From Candidatus Krumholzibacteriia bacterium (GTDB lineage Bacteria > Krumholzibacteriota > Krumholzibacteriia > LZORAL124-64-63), in contig JACZKN010000074.1 in the NCBI GenBank assembly GCA_014859985.1, forward strand, positions 1-32,823: a stretch of DNA of 32,823 bases, given 5' to 3'. Each line of letters starts with the position of its first letter. The stretch's first letter is position 1. Below, piece after piece: positions 21,593 to 30,394 of the stretch. The notes under the pieces are model-generated. The model worked only from the letters and a program-made list of their open reading frames with translations, made no database searches and had not been told where the DNA came from. A program made the translations under genes and the position numbers.

Positions 21593-22834
21593 ATGAACTG
21601 CCGCCTGCATACCATGCTCCGCATTGCCTTGGCCTTGGCCGCCGCCGTCGCAACGGCCGGGCCGGCCGAGGCGCGAACATGGCAAGTGGCCAAGTCGGGG
21701 GAGAGGGACTTCGCGGTGATCCAGGACGCTGTGGATGCGGCCGCGTCCGGGGACACGATCATGATCGGTCCGGGGCGGTACGAGGAGTTCACTTGGATAA
21801 CGCTGGGGAACTTCTTGGTCTACGTTGAAGGTCGCGACAAAGACATGACGATCATCGGGGCGGGCATCGACGAGACGATCATAGGGCACGAGAACCCTCC
21901 GTTTCCGGATAATGTCGGGACGACTGGGATCATATGGCGAGGTTCCGGTGTCGCGTTGTCAGTCCGCGGTCTTACGTTGGATAACCTCCAGGCAGCAAAC
22001 GGCTTCTTCTACGATGGGAGGCGATTGGAGATTGATGACTTCGCGGTCAGAAATTGCTATGTGGGAATCAATCTCGTAGCCCGCGAAGGCGGATGGATCC
22101 GCAACTGCGAGTTCGAGACGGTCGGGTACGACAGCACCGATCTGACGATTACAGCGCAATCCGTGATCGTATACGAGCCCACGGTCGATTTCGTTATAGA
22201 ACAATGCACGTTTGTGGACTGCGGCATTGGTGTGGGGGCCTATTGGGACTTCACGGACAATATTGCTGTGCAATACTGCAGCTTTCGTGGGGGCAAGGGT
22301 GGGGTCGACTTCAACAGCGGCGCCTCCGGGACGATCCGCCATTGTACATTTTTCTCGCAATACCAGTACGGCATCGTCGGCAGCTTCAACGACGGCGCCA
22401 CCCTCGTGATCGAAGACAACACCATCGTGGCCGACCATCCCGCCGGCAAGGCCTACGGCTTCAGCCTCTATTGGCCCCGGGGCACCTACACCCTTCGCCG
22501 CAACACGATCACCGCCGCCAACGGTAACGCCTGCATCTGGGTCACCGTCCCAAACGCCGTCTTCGACGCCCGCGACAACCACTTCCTGCGGGCCGACACG
22601 ACCTCGTTCCTGGCCAAAGGCTTCGCCAATCCGAATGCCCCCGGCGCCCCGTTCACCATCGACGCGACGGGCAACTGGTGGGGGACGACGGACCCGGCCG
22701 AAATCGCCGCGGGCATCCTCGACCTGCAGGACGACCCGGCCCTGGACTACCGGATCGTGTTCGAGCCGTTCCTGGGCGGGCCGGTGCCGGTCCGGAACCG
22801 CAGTTTGGGGGGCGTGAAGGCGCTGTTCCGGTAG
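21593..22834 (+). CDS. Secreted right-handed beta-helix (pectate-lyase-like fold) protein
   Basis: Signal MNCRLHTMLRIALALAAAVATAGPAEA; TWQVAKSGERDFAVIQDAVDAAASGDTIMIGPGRYEE opening; short-rung pattern and GNWWGTTDPAEIAAGILD...FEPFL ending. Confidence 0.78.
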   Translation: MNCRLHTMLRIALALAAAVATAGPAEARTWQVAKSGERDFAVIQDAVDAAASGDTIMIGPGRYEEFTWITLGNFLVYVEGRDKDMTIIGAGIDETIIGHENPPFPDNVGTTGIIWRGSGVALSVRGLTLDNLQAANGFFYDGRRLEIDDFAVRNCYVGINLVAREGGWIRNCEFETVGYDSTDLTITAQSVIVYEPTVDFVIEQCTFVDCGIGVGAYWDFTDNIAVQYCSFRGGKGGVDFNSGASGTIRHCTFFSQYQYGIVGSFNDGATLVIEDNTIVADHPAGKAYGFSLYWPRGTYTLRRNTITAANGNACIWVTVPNAVFDARDNHFLRADTTSFLAKGFANPNAPGAPFTIDATGNWWGTTDPAEIAAGILDLQDDPALDYRIVFEPFLGGPVPVRNRSLGGVKALFR

Positions 22835-22989
22835 TAGCGGCCTCCGCGGCCACCCCACACTCCGCTTGCCCCACCCGCACCCATCGCCTACCTTGAACGC
22901 CAACCCCATCCCGGCGGCGACGCCCGGCCGCGACGCCCCTAGCCGTCCCCGCCGGGGCCGGCCCGACCATTGCTCCGGAGGACGGATCC

Positions 22990-24000
22990 ATGCCCGCAAG
23001 GACGCTGCTCACCGCCGGCATCACCGGTGTGGGGATGAGCTTCCCCGAACGCCGCCTGACCAACGCCGAGCTGGAGACGATGGTTGACACCAAGGACGAC
23101 TGGATCGTCGAGCGCACCGGCATCCGGGAGCGGCGCCTGGTGGAGCGGGGCGTGGGCGCGTCGTTCCACGGCGCCAAGGCGGCCGAGCAGGCGCTCGAGC
23201 ACGCGGGGCTCAAGGCGACCGACATCGACCTGATCATCGTGCCCACGGTGACGCCGGACATGCTGTTCCCGGCCACGGCCTGCCTGATCCAGCACATGAT
23301 CGGTGCCGACAAGGCCTGGGGCTACGACATGGAGGCCGCCTGCAGCGGCTTCGTCTTCGCCCTGCAGAACGCCCGCGCCCAGGTCGAGAGCGGCTTCGCC
23401 CGCCGCGTGCTGGTGATCGGCACCGAGGTCATGTCCGCCATCACCGACTACACCGACCGCAACACCTGCATCCTCTTCGGCGACGGCGCCGGCGCGGTGG
23501 TGGTCGAGGCCGTCGACCCCGCCCGCGTGGGCATCATCGACGCCATCCTGCGCGTCGACGGCTCGGGCGCCGACCTGCTGAAGATGGACGGCGGCGGCAG
23601 CCGCATGCCCCCGACCGCCGAGAGCGTGGCCGCCAAGGCCCACTACATCTTCCAGGAGGGCCGCGAGGTCTACAAGTTCGCGGTCAAGGGCATGGCCAAC
23701 ATCACCGCCGAGATCGTGCAGAAGAACGGCTTCACCGGCCCGGACGTGGACCTCTTCGTGCCCCACCAGGCCAACCTGCGCATCATCGAGGCGGCCCAGC
23801 GGCGGGTCGGCCTGGAGGACCGCCAGGTGGGCATCACCATCGACCGCTTCGGCAACACCACCAGCGCCAGCATCCCTTCCTGCCTGCGCGTGGCCCTCGA
23901 GGAGGGCCGGCTCCAGGAGGGCAGCCTGGTGGTCGCGACCAGCTTCGGGGCGGGCTTCACCTGGGGCTCGGTGCTCCTGCGCTGGAACGCGCCGCTGTGA
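22990..24000 (+). CDS. fabH: Beta-ketoacyl-ACP synthase III
   Basis: DDWIVERTGIRERR, AACSGFVFAL (Cys), VPHQANLRII (His), GNTTSASIP (Asn); RBS GGAGG. Confidence 0.95.
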   Translation: MPARTLLTAGITGVGMSFPERRLTNAELETMVDTKDDWIVERTGIRERRLVERGVGASFHGAKAAEQALEHAGLKATDIDLIIVPTVTPDMLFPATACLIQHMIGADKAWGYDMEAACSGFVFALQNARAQVESGFARRVLVIGTEVMSAITDYTDRNTCILFGDGAGAVVVEAVDPARVGIIDAILRVDGSGADLLKMDGGGSRMPPTAESVAAKAHYIFQEGREVYKFAVKGMANITAEIVQKNGFTGPDVDLFVPHQANLRIIEAAQRRVGLEDRQVGITIDRFGNTTSASIPSCLRVALEEGRLQEGSLVVATSFGAGFTWGSVLLRWNAPL

Positions 24001-24022
24001 CCCCGGCCGGCGGCGGAGCCTT

Positions 24023-24991
24023 ATGATCGAAGTCAAGGGACTGACGCGGCGCTACGGCTCGACCCTGGCCCTGGACGACGTCAGCTTCGACGTCGCCGCG
24101 GGCGAGATCGTCGGCTTCCTGGGCCCCAACGGCGCCGGCAAGTCGACCACCATGAAGATCCTCACCGGCTCCCTGGCGCCCACCTCCGGCAGCGCCCGCG
24201 TGGCCGGCCACGACCTGGCGAGCGAGCCGCTGGCGGTGCGCCGCAAGGTGGGCTTCATGCCCGAACACGTGGCCCTGTACGGCGACATGGGGGTGGCCGA
24301 GCTGCTGCGCTTCGTGGCCGAGCTCAAGGGCACGCCCGCGGCCCTGCAGGCCGGCCAGGTGGCCCAGCTGCTGGACCGGACGGGCCTGTCGGACGTGCGC
24401 CACCGCCTGGTCGGCACCCTCAGCCACGGCTACCGCAAGCGCGTGGGCCTGGCCCAGGCCCTGATCGGCGAACCCGAGGTGCTGGTGCTGGACGAGCCCA
24501 CCAGCGGCCTGGACCCTCACCAGATCGTCGAGATCCGCGAGCTGATCCGTTCCTTCCGCGGCACCCGCACGGTGCTCTTCTCCAGCCACATCCTGAGCGA
24601 GGTGGCGGCCATCTGCGAGCGGGTGCTGATCCTGGACAAGGGGCGCCTGGTGACCGGTGAGGTGGCCGCGGGCCTGGCCCAGGACGCCCCCGCGGCGTCC
24701 CGCAACACGGTCGTGCTCTCCTGGGACGGCGACCGCGAGGCCGTGACCCGGGCCCTGGCCCTGGTCACGGGGGTCGACAACGTGATCGTCACCGACCAGG
24801 GCGCCGAGGTGCTGATCGCCGGCAACCCGGTGGAGATCCGCCCCAGGCTGGTCGAATCGGTGCTGGCTGCCGGCGGCCGCCTGCAGGGCCTGCAGGACAA
24901 GGGGCCCAGCCTGGAGGACCTCTTCCTGCGGCTGACCGGCGCCGGGCGTGACGCGGACGGCGCGGACGGCGCCGAGGAGGCCCGGCCATGA
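24023..24991 (+). CDS. ABC transporter ATP-binding protein (GldA-like)
   Basis: Walker A GPNGAGKSTT, signature LSHGYRKR (variant), Walker B VLVLDEPTSGLDP. Confidence 0.92.
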   Translation: MIEVKGLTRRYGSTLALDDVSFDVAAGEIVGFLGPNGAGKSTTMKILTGSLAPTSGSARVAGHDLASEPLAVRRKVGFMPEHVALYGDMGVAELLRFVAELKGTPAALQAGQVAQLLDRTGLSDVRHRLVGTLSHGYRKRVGLAQALIGEPEVLVLDEPTSGLDPHQIVEIRELIRSFRGTRTVLFSSHILSEVAAICERVLILDKGRLVTGEVAAGLAQDAPAASRNTVVLSWDGDREAVTRALALVTGVDNVIVTDQGAEVLIAGNPVEIRPRLVESVLAAGGRLQGLQDKGPSLEDLFLRLTGAGRDADGADGAEEARP

Positions 24992-27177
24992 GGCAGCTGC
25001 GGGCCATCCTGGGCCGCGAGGTCGGCTCCTTCTTCCACGGCGCCGTCGGCCCGGTGGTGCTGGTGGGCTTCCTGGTGGGGGTGGGGCTCTTCTTCACCCT
25101 CTTCGTGCTGGGCTACAGCGAGATGTCCCTGACGGCCATGCAGTCGGCGCGCAGCGGCAACTACCTGAACCTGGCCGAGGGCCTGTTCCGGCCCATGGTC
25201 TCGAACATGACCCTGTTCCTGCTGCTGCTCTTGCCGGCGGTCACCATGCGCCTGTTCGCCCCCGACTACCGCTCCGGGCGCTGGGAACTGGTGGCCAGCT
25301 GGCCGGTGCCGGACCTGGTCTGGGTGCTGGGCAAGTGGCTGGCGGCGGTCGCCGTCGCGGCGGTCCTGATCCTCGGCTCGGGGGCCTACTTCGGCGCCGT
25401 CTGGCTGCTGGGAAGCCCGGAGCCCGGACCGCTGGTGGCCGCGTGGCTGGGCCTGCTGCTGTACGCCGGCTGCCTGGCCGCCTGGGGCGTGCTGGCCTCG
25501 ACCCTGGTCGGGCACCAGATCCTGGCCTACTTCTCGACCTTCGTCCTGGGCATCGTGCTGTTCCTGGTCGGGGCGCTGGAGCGCTTCCTGCCCGCGCCCT
25601 TCGGCGAGCTCTGCCGCCAGTTCTCCCTGCTGACCCACTTCGAGAAGTTCAGCCGCGGCGTGCTGGACAGCCGGGACATCGTCTGGTTCCTGGCCATGAC
25701 CGCCGTGCCGCTGGCCGCGGCGGCGGCGGTCCTGGCGGGCCGGCGCCAGACGGCCCAGCGGCGCCTGGGCCAGGCCGCGCCGGTGCTGCTGGTGGTCCTG
25801 GTCGCGCTGGTGGCCTACCTGGCGGCCCTGCGCCTGCCGCTGGTGGCCGACCTGACGGCCGACAAGCGCTACAGCCTGGCGCCGCAGACGGTGCAGATCC
25901 TCGAGTCCCTGCCCGACGGGCTGGCGGCCCTGCGGGCCGCGGCGGATTCCGCCGGCGCCGACACCCGGGACCTGGACCACGTCCAGGTCACCGCCTTCTA
26001 CCAGCGCCTGGACCCGGCCCGGGACCTGACCGAGGCCCTGCTGAAGGCCTGCACCCAGCACACCCGGGCCTTCCGCTACCGCATGGTGGACCCGGAGGAG
26101 GAGCTGGATCTGGTGCGCCAGTACGGCGTGAACGTCTCGCGCACCATCGTCGTCGCGGCCGCGGACCGCTGGACCAGCGTCCTGCAACCGGAGGAGGGCG
26201 GGCTCATCAACGCCGTCTACCGCCTGGTCTCGGGCCGCAGCACCCGGGTGCTGCACCTGCTGGGCCACGGCGAGCACCTGCCCGACAGCGACGACCTGGG
26301 TGGCTACTCCAGCTACGGGCAGCTGCTGTACGAGCAGGGCTACGACCTGCAGACTTTGCACCTGCCGGCGGCGGGCCGCGTGCCGCCGACGGCGGACGTG
26401 GTGGTGATCGCCGGCCCGCGCACCGAACCGGGCGACGAGGAACTGGCGGCGCTGGAGGAGCACCTGCGCCGGGGCGGCGCCGTGCTCGGCCTCTTCGACC
26501 CGCCGACCCCGGACCGCTGGCGCCGCTGGCTGGCGCGCTGGCGCGTGGAACTGACCGGCGACGTGATCGTGGCGGCGGACCGGGCGGCCAGCGAGTTCGG
26601 CGTGGGTGCGCGCACGGTGGTCGTCGGCGACGGCTACGGCGACCACACCGTCTCCCGCTCCCTGACGGGGGTGGCCACGGTCTTCCCCCTGGCCCAGCCC
26701 CTGGCCCTGGTGGGGGAGCCGGACAGCGTGGTCGCCGGCGCGGTGATCCTGCGCAGCAGCGAGCTGACCTGGGCCGAGCGCGACCCGGACACCCGCTTCA
26801 GCGGCCGCGCCCGCTACGACGCGGGGGTGGACGTGCCCGGGCCCCTGGATTTCGGCATGGTGCTGGAGCTGGCCCTCGATCCCGAGGGCGGGCGCCCCGG
26901 CCGCCTGGTGGTCGTCGGCAACTCGGAATTCCTGTCCAACGCCAACCTCAACCTGGGGGGCAACCGGGACCTGCTGCTGAACGCCCTGGGCTGGCTGGCC
27001 CGGGAGGAGACCCTGATCCAGCTGCGGGGGCGCGATCCGCTGAGCCAGCCCGTGGTGCTGGACGACACCTGGAAGAAGGTGCTGGGCTGGGGTTCGGTGC
27101 TGGGCTGGCCCCTGCTGGTGGGCAGCCTCGCCGTCGGCGTCATGCTGCGCCACCGCCGGGCAGGGGGTGCCGCATGA
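24988..27177 (+). CDS. Fused ABC-2 permease plus GldG-like auxiliary domain (GldF-GldG-like)
   Basis: N-terminal hydrophobic permease (REVGSFFHGAVGPVVLVGFLVGVGLFFTLFVL...), then a TM and ADLTADKRYSLAPQTVQILESL typical of GldG-like domains; C-terminal TM and basic tail; ATGA overlap with upstream gene. Confidence 0.85.
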   Translation: MRQLRAILGREVGSFFHGAVGPVVLVGFLVGVGLFFTLFVLGYSEMSLTAMQSARSGNYLNLAEGLFRPMVSNMTLFLLLLLPAVTMRLFAPDYRSGRWELVASWPVPDLVWVLGKWLAAVAVAAVLILGSGAYFGAVWLLGSPEPGPLVAAWLGLLLYAGCLAAWGVLASTLVGHQILAYFSTFVLGIVLFLVGALERFLPAPFGELCRQFSLLTHFEKFSRGVLDSRDIVWFLAMTAVPLAAAAAVLAGRRQTAQRRLGQAAPVLLVVLVALVAYLAALRLPLVADLTADKRYSLAPQTVQILESLPDGLAALRAAADSAGADTRDLDHVQVTAFYQRLDPARDLTEALLKACTQHTRAFRYRMVDPEEELDLVRQYGVNVSRTIVVAAADRWTSVLQPEEGGLINAVYRLVSGRSTRVLHLLGHGEHLPDSDDLGGYSSYGQLLYEQGYDLQTLHLPAAGRVPPTADVVVIAGPRTEPGDEELAALEEHLRRGGAVLGLFDPPTPDRWRRWLARWRVELTGDVIVAADRAASEFGVGARTVVVGDGYGDHTVSRSLTGVATVFPLAQPLALVGEPDSVVAGAVILRSSELTWAERDPDTRFSGRARYDAGVDVPGPLDFGMVLELALDPEGGRPGRLVVVGNSEFLSNANLNLGGNRDLLLNALGWLAREETLIQLRGRDPLSQPVVLDDTWKKVLGWGSVLGWPLLVGSLAVGVMLRHRRAGGAA

Positions 27178-28688
27178 GCCGGGTGCGCCTGCTCCTGGTC
27201 CTCGGCGGCGTCCTGGCGGCGCTGGCCGTCGCGTTCTGGCTGCTGCGGGCCGACCGGGACACCGACCTGACCGCCGGCGGCCCCCTGCTGGCCACGGACC
27301 TGGGCACGGTCGAGCGCATCCAGCTGACGCTCAGCGGCGTGCCCACCGTGTTCGAGCGCCGGGAAGACTCCCTGTGGACCATGTCCGGGGCGGTGCACGA
27401 CTGGGTCGATCCCCTGCGCCTGTCCCAGCAGCTGGCGGTCCTGGGCGCGGCCGAAGGCGGGCGCCTTTTGCCGGGCACCGAGCCGGAAGACCGCCGCTAC
27501 GAGTTCAACGGGCCCCAGGCGGTGCGCCTGGTCCTGTTCGGGCCCGGCGGCAGCGAGGAGCGCCTGTCCCTGGGCGCCGCGAATCCGGTGACGGGCAACG
27601 TCTACGCCAGCGGGGCGGGACGGACCGCCTGCTTCCCCGTCCTGGCCGAGACCCGTGACCGCCTGGCCAGGCTGCCGGAGGCGGTGCGCCTGACCACGGT
27701 GCTGCCCCCGGTGCCGCTGACGGCGCTGGAGCGCATCACGGTCACCCGTGGCCGCCGCACCGAGGTCCTGGCGGCCGCAGGCGGCCGCTGGTGGCTGCTG
27801 GTGCCGGCCGCCGACCTGTCCGTCCTGCCGCCGTTGGCCCAGGACTGGCAGCGCCTGCACGACGACCGCCGGCGCCGCGACGACGAGGGCCTGTGGGTCC
27901 TGGCCGACGAACGCCGGGTCGGCCTGCTGGCCTACGAGGCGGGCCAGCTGCAGGTCAGCAGCTTCGTGCCGCCGGAACAGGCCGCCGACGCCCTCGACCA
28001 ATGGGAGCTGGACCCGGCCTGGCTGACGGTGGTGCTCGAGGGCCGCGGCATCGACCCCGACCCCACCACCGGCACGCCCGACCGGCTCGTGGTGGGCTTC
28101 GGCCCGCCCCTGGACGAGAAGACCGTGCCGGCGGTGCGCCGCGGCAACCCGCTGCTGGTGCCCCGGCAGGCCCTGGCCACCCTGGAGGCCCCGCCGGGGG
28201 ACCTGCTGCACCTGTTCGCCTTCACCGACCGGCCCCTGCTGGCGGACGAGGTGGAACTGGCCGCGGCCGGCGGCCCGCTGCTGCGGGCCCGCCGCGTCGA
28301 GCGGGAGGTCCGCCACGACGAGCGTGCGCAGTGGGATCAGCTGCTGCCCGAGCCGGGCCGCGACGAGGCGCGCGCCCACCTGACGGCCCGCAACTTCATC
28401 GTCGACCTGGACCGGCTGGCGGTGCTGGCGGTGCTGCCGCCGACGGATGCCAAGCGGGTGCTGCAGCCGGAGGGCCGGGTCACGGTGACCGTGCGCTGGG
28501 GCGATCCCGCCCGCAGCGAGGTCTGGCACTGCGGTCGCCTGGACCTGCCCAACGTGCCCGGCGGCCCCGAACGCCTGGTCCCCGGCGACGACGGCGAGGG
28601 GCCGGTCGGCTTCTGGCGCCCCGCCGACGGCCGGCTGCTGCAGGTGCCGTCCACGGTGCTGGTCACGGCGCGGAACCTGGCGCGCTGA
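27174..28688 (+). CDS. DUF4340-like membrane-anchored protein
   Basis: MSRVRLLLVLGGVLAALAVAFWLLRADRDTDL; ATDLGTVERIQLTLSGVPTVFERREDSLWTMSGAVHDWVDPLRLSQQLAVLGAA; ATGA overlap with GldFG-like gene. Confidence 0.75.
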   Translation: MSRVRLLLVLGGVLAALAVAFWLLRADRDTDLTAGGPLLATDLGTVERIQLTLSGVPTVFERREDSLWTMSGAVHDWVDPLRLSQQLAVLGAAEGGRLLPGTEPEDRRYEFNGPQAVRLVLFGPGGSEERLSLGAANPVTGNVYASGAGRTACFPVLAETRDRLARLPEAVRLTTVLPPVPLTALERITVTRGRRTEVLAAAGGRWWLLVPAADLSVLPPLAQDWQRLHDDRRRRDDEGLWVLADERRVGLLAYEAGQLQVSSFVPPEQAADALDQWELDPAWLTVVLEGRGIDPDPTTGTPDRLVVGFGPPLDEKTVPAVRRGNPLLVPRQALATLEAPPGDLLHLFAFTDRPLLADEVELAAAGGPLLRARRVEREVRHDERAQWDQLLPEPGRDEARAHLTARNFIVDLDRLAVLAVLPPTDAKRVLQPEGRVTVTVRWGDPARSEVWHCGRLDLPNVPGGPERLVPGDDGEGPVGFWRPADGRLLQVPSTVLVTARNLAR

Positions 28689-28706
28689 GCCGGCTGGAGG
28701 GGGCGG

Positions 28707-30125
28707 TCAGTCCGCCGCGGAAATCACCACCAGCGGCGCGTGCTCGGCCGCGTAGGTGGCCCCGTCCCAGGCCGGCGGCTGGATGATCGCCACCGCGGAG
28801 ACGGGCACGGTCCCGCCCAGGGTCACCGCGTCCAGGGCGGCGGCGTACTGCTCGCCCAGGGCGGCGAACACCGGCAGCTGGTCGCCGGGCACCGGGTCCG
28901 CCGGCGGCAGCTTCAGGGTGCGCGGGTTGACGAACTGGCCGCTCTTGCGGACGCGGAAGTCCAGGTGCGGGCCGGTGGCGTAGCCCGTGGCGCCCACGTA
29001 GCCGATGATCTGCCCCTGCCGCACCCTGGTGCCCTCCTTGACGCCCTTGGCGAATCCCGACAGGTGCAGGTAGAAGGTCTCGTATTCGCGGTTGGTGTGG
29101 CGGATCTGCACGTAGCGGCCGTTGCCTTCCTTGCGGCGGGCGGCCACCACGGTGCCGTCGCCGGCCGCGCGCACGGGCGTGCCCAGGGGCGCGGCGTAGT
29201 CCACGCCCAGGTGGGGCATGTGGCGCTTGAGCACCGGATGGAAGCGGCGGTAGGAGAACTCGCTGCTGACGCGGGAGTACTCCAGCGGCGCGCGCATCAG
29301 CTGCTTCTGCAGGTTCTTCCCCTCGGGGTCGAAGTAGCCGGGCTTGCCCTCGGGGTCGGTGTACAGGTAGGCCCGCTTGGGCTCGCCGCGGTTGACCAGT
29401 TCGGCCGCGAGCACCGGGCCGGCGCGGAGGAACCCGCCGTCCTTCCAGATCTCCTCGTAGACCACGCGGAAGGTGTCGCCGCGGCGCAGGTCGCGGCTGA
29501 AGTCCACGTCCCAGCCCAGGATGTCGTTGAGCTTGGCGGCCAGGGCCAAGGGAGCGTCCAGCTGCTGCAGGCTGGCGTAGAGGCTGACCTCGATGGTGCC
29601 GCCCACGCCGCGCAGGCGGCGCTCGACGGGATAGGTGCCGTCCTCGCGCTCGTAGGTGTCGCCGCGGCGGACCCAGGTGACGTGGCTCTCCACGTCCAGG
29701 TCGAAGCCCAGCGACTGCAGGCCGCCGTCGGGGGCCACGTGGATGCGGAAGCGCTCGCCCGCGCGGACCTTCGCCAGGTTGCGGAAGGGTTTGCAGGCCT
29801 TCACCAGGACCATGATGTCCTCGTGGGCGGCGCCGCGGGCGCTGAGGGCGTCGTAGAAGGTCTCGCGGCGGCCGATGACCATCTCCACCGGGCCTTCGTC
29901 CGGGCGGCAGAGCGGGCCGAGCTCGTCCGGTGCCAGGGCCGGCGTCCCAACGCGGCGGATGAGGGCGCCGGGCAGCAGGTGCGAGAATCCGGCCTCGACC
30001 GTCAGGACTTCCGGGAGCGGCGCCTCGGCCGGGCCGCCCATGCCGCTGCCGGCGTCGTACGCCGGCATCCGGCCGGACCCCCAGGCCAGGAGCACGAGGC
30101 CGCCGATGGCCAGGGCCGGGGCCAC
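28707..30125 (-). CDS. M23 family metallopeptidase (murein endopeptidase, MepM/Csd3-like)
   Basis: Minus-strand 472 aa; HLGVDYAAPLGTPVRAAGDGTVVAARRKEGNGRYVQIRHTNREYETFYLHLSGFAKGVKEGTRVRQGQIIGYVGATGYATGPHLDFRV; N-terminal hydrophobic anchor. Confidence 0.92.
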   Translation of the reverse strand: MAPALAIGGLVLLAWGSGRMPAYDAGSGMGGPAEAPLPEVLTVEAGFSHLLPGALIRRVGTPALAPDELGPLCRPDEGPVEMVIGRRETFYDALSARGAAHEDIMVLVKACKPFRNLAKVRAGERFRIHVAPDGGLQSLGFDLDVESHVTWVRRGDTYEREDGTYPVERRLRGVGGTIEVSLYASLQQLDAPLALAAKLNDILGWDVDFSRDLRRGDTFRVVYEEIWKDGGFLRAGPVLAAELVNRGEPKRAYLYTDPEGKPGYFDPEGKNLQKQLMRAPLEYSRVSSEFSYRRFHPVLKRHMPHLGVDYAAPLGTPVRAAGDGTVVAARRKEGNGRYVQIRHTNREYETFYLHLSGFAKGVKEGTRVRQGQIIGYVGATGYATGPHLDFRVRKSGQFVNPRTLKLPPADPVPGDQLPVFAALGEQYAAALDAVTLGGTVPVSAVAIIQPPAWDGATYAAEHAPLVVISAAD

Positions 30126-30267
30126 GGGTATGGACTTCAGGAGCTTGGAAATCAGGGTTCCGTCCTTAACGTTCGGGCGAGATCCATCCTGGACCCGGGG
30201 CCAGGAAAATCTGCCTCATCGACCGGGCCCGATCAAGGGTTTTCTGGGTCCCGTCCTTGCTGGGACC

Positions 30268-30296
30268 ATGACCGGGGTCCGCTTCCATGCTATGAT
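30268..30296 (+). promoter_or_regulatory. Candidate sigma70-type promoter for FG-GAP gene
   Basis: ATGACC (30268-30273), 17-nt spacer, TATGAT (30291-30296). Confidence 0.45.
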
Positions 30297-30332
30297 GACC
30301 CCCGGAAACCGTGCATTTCGCCCGCCTTGGCC

Positions 30333-30351
30333 GGATTCCTGCCAGGAATCC
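30333..30351. promoter_or_regulatory. 19-bp palindrome, candidate operator
   Basis: GGATTCCTG-C-CAGGAATCC: perfect 9-bp inverted repeat with 1-nt centre, between predicted promoter and start codon. Confidence 0.4.
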
Positions 30352-30394
30352 CGGTAGGGGCGGGGGCAAATCGTGCCGATGCGGAGGTCCTGTC

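Noticed and set aside
24952-24969. Tandem CGCGGACGG x2 at the ABC ATPase C-terminus
   Set aside because: Two copies only, coding a small DADGADGAEE tail; ordinary slippage.
24517-27153. Minus-strand ORF of 878 aa opposite the ABC genes
   Set aside because: Q/H/G-rich antisense translation with no recognizable domain; the sense strand encodes convincing GldA- and GldFG-like proteins.
24948-27173. Upstream part of the 1246-aa plus ORF (24948-28688)
   Set aside because: Out-of-frame translation of the permease gene (GRGPGAG-type sequence); only the portion from ATG 27174 is a believable protein.
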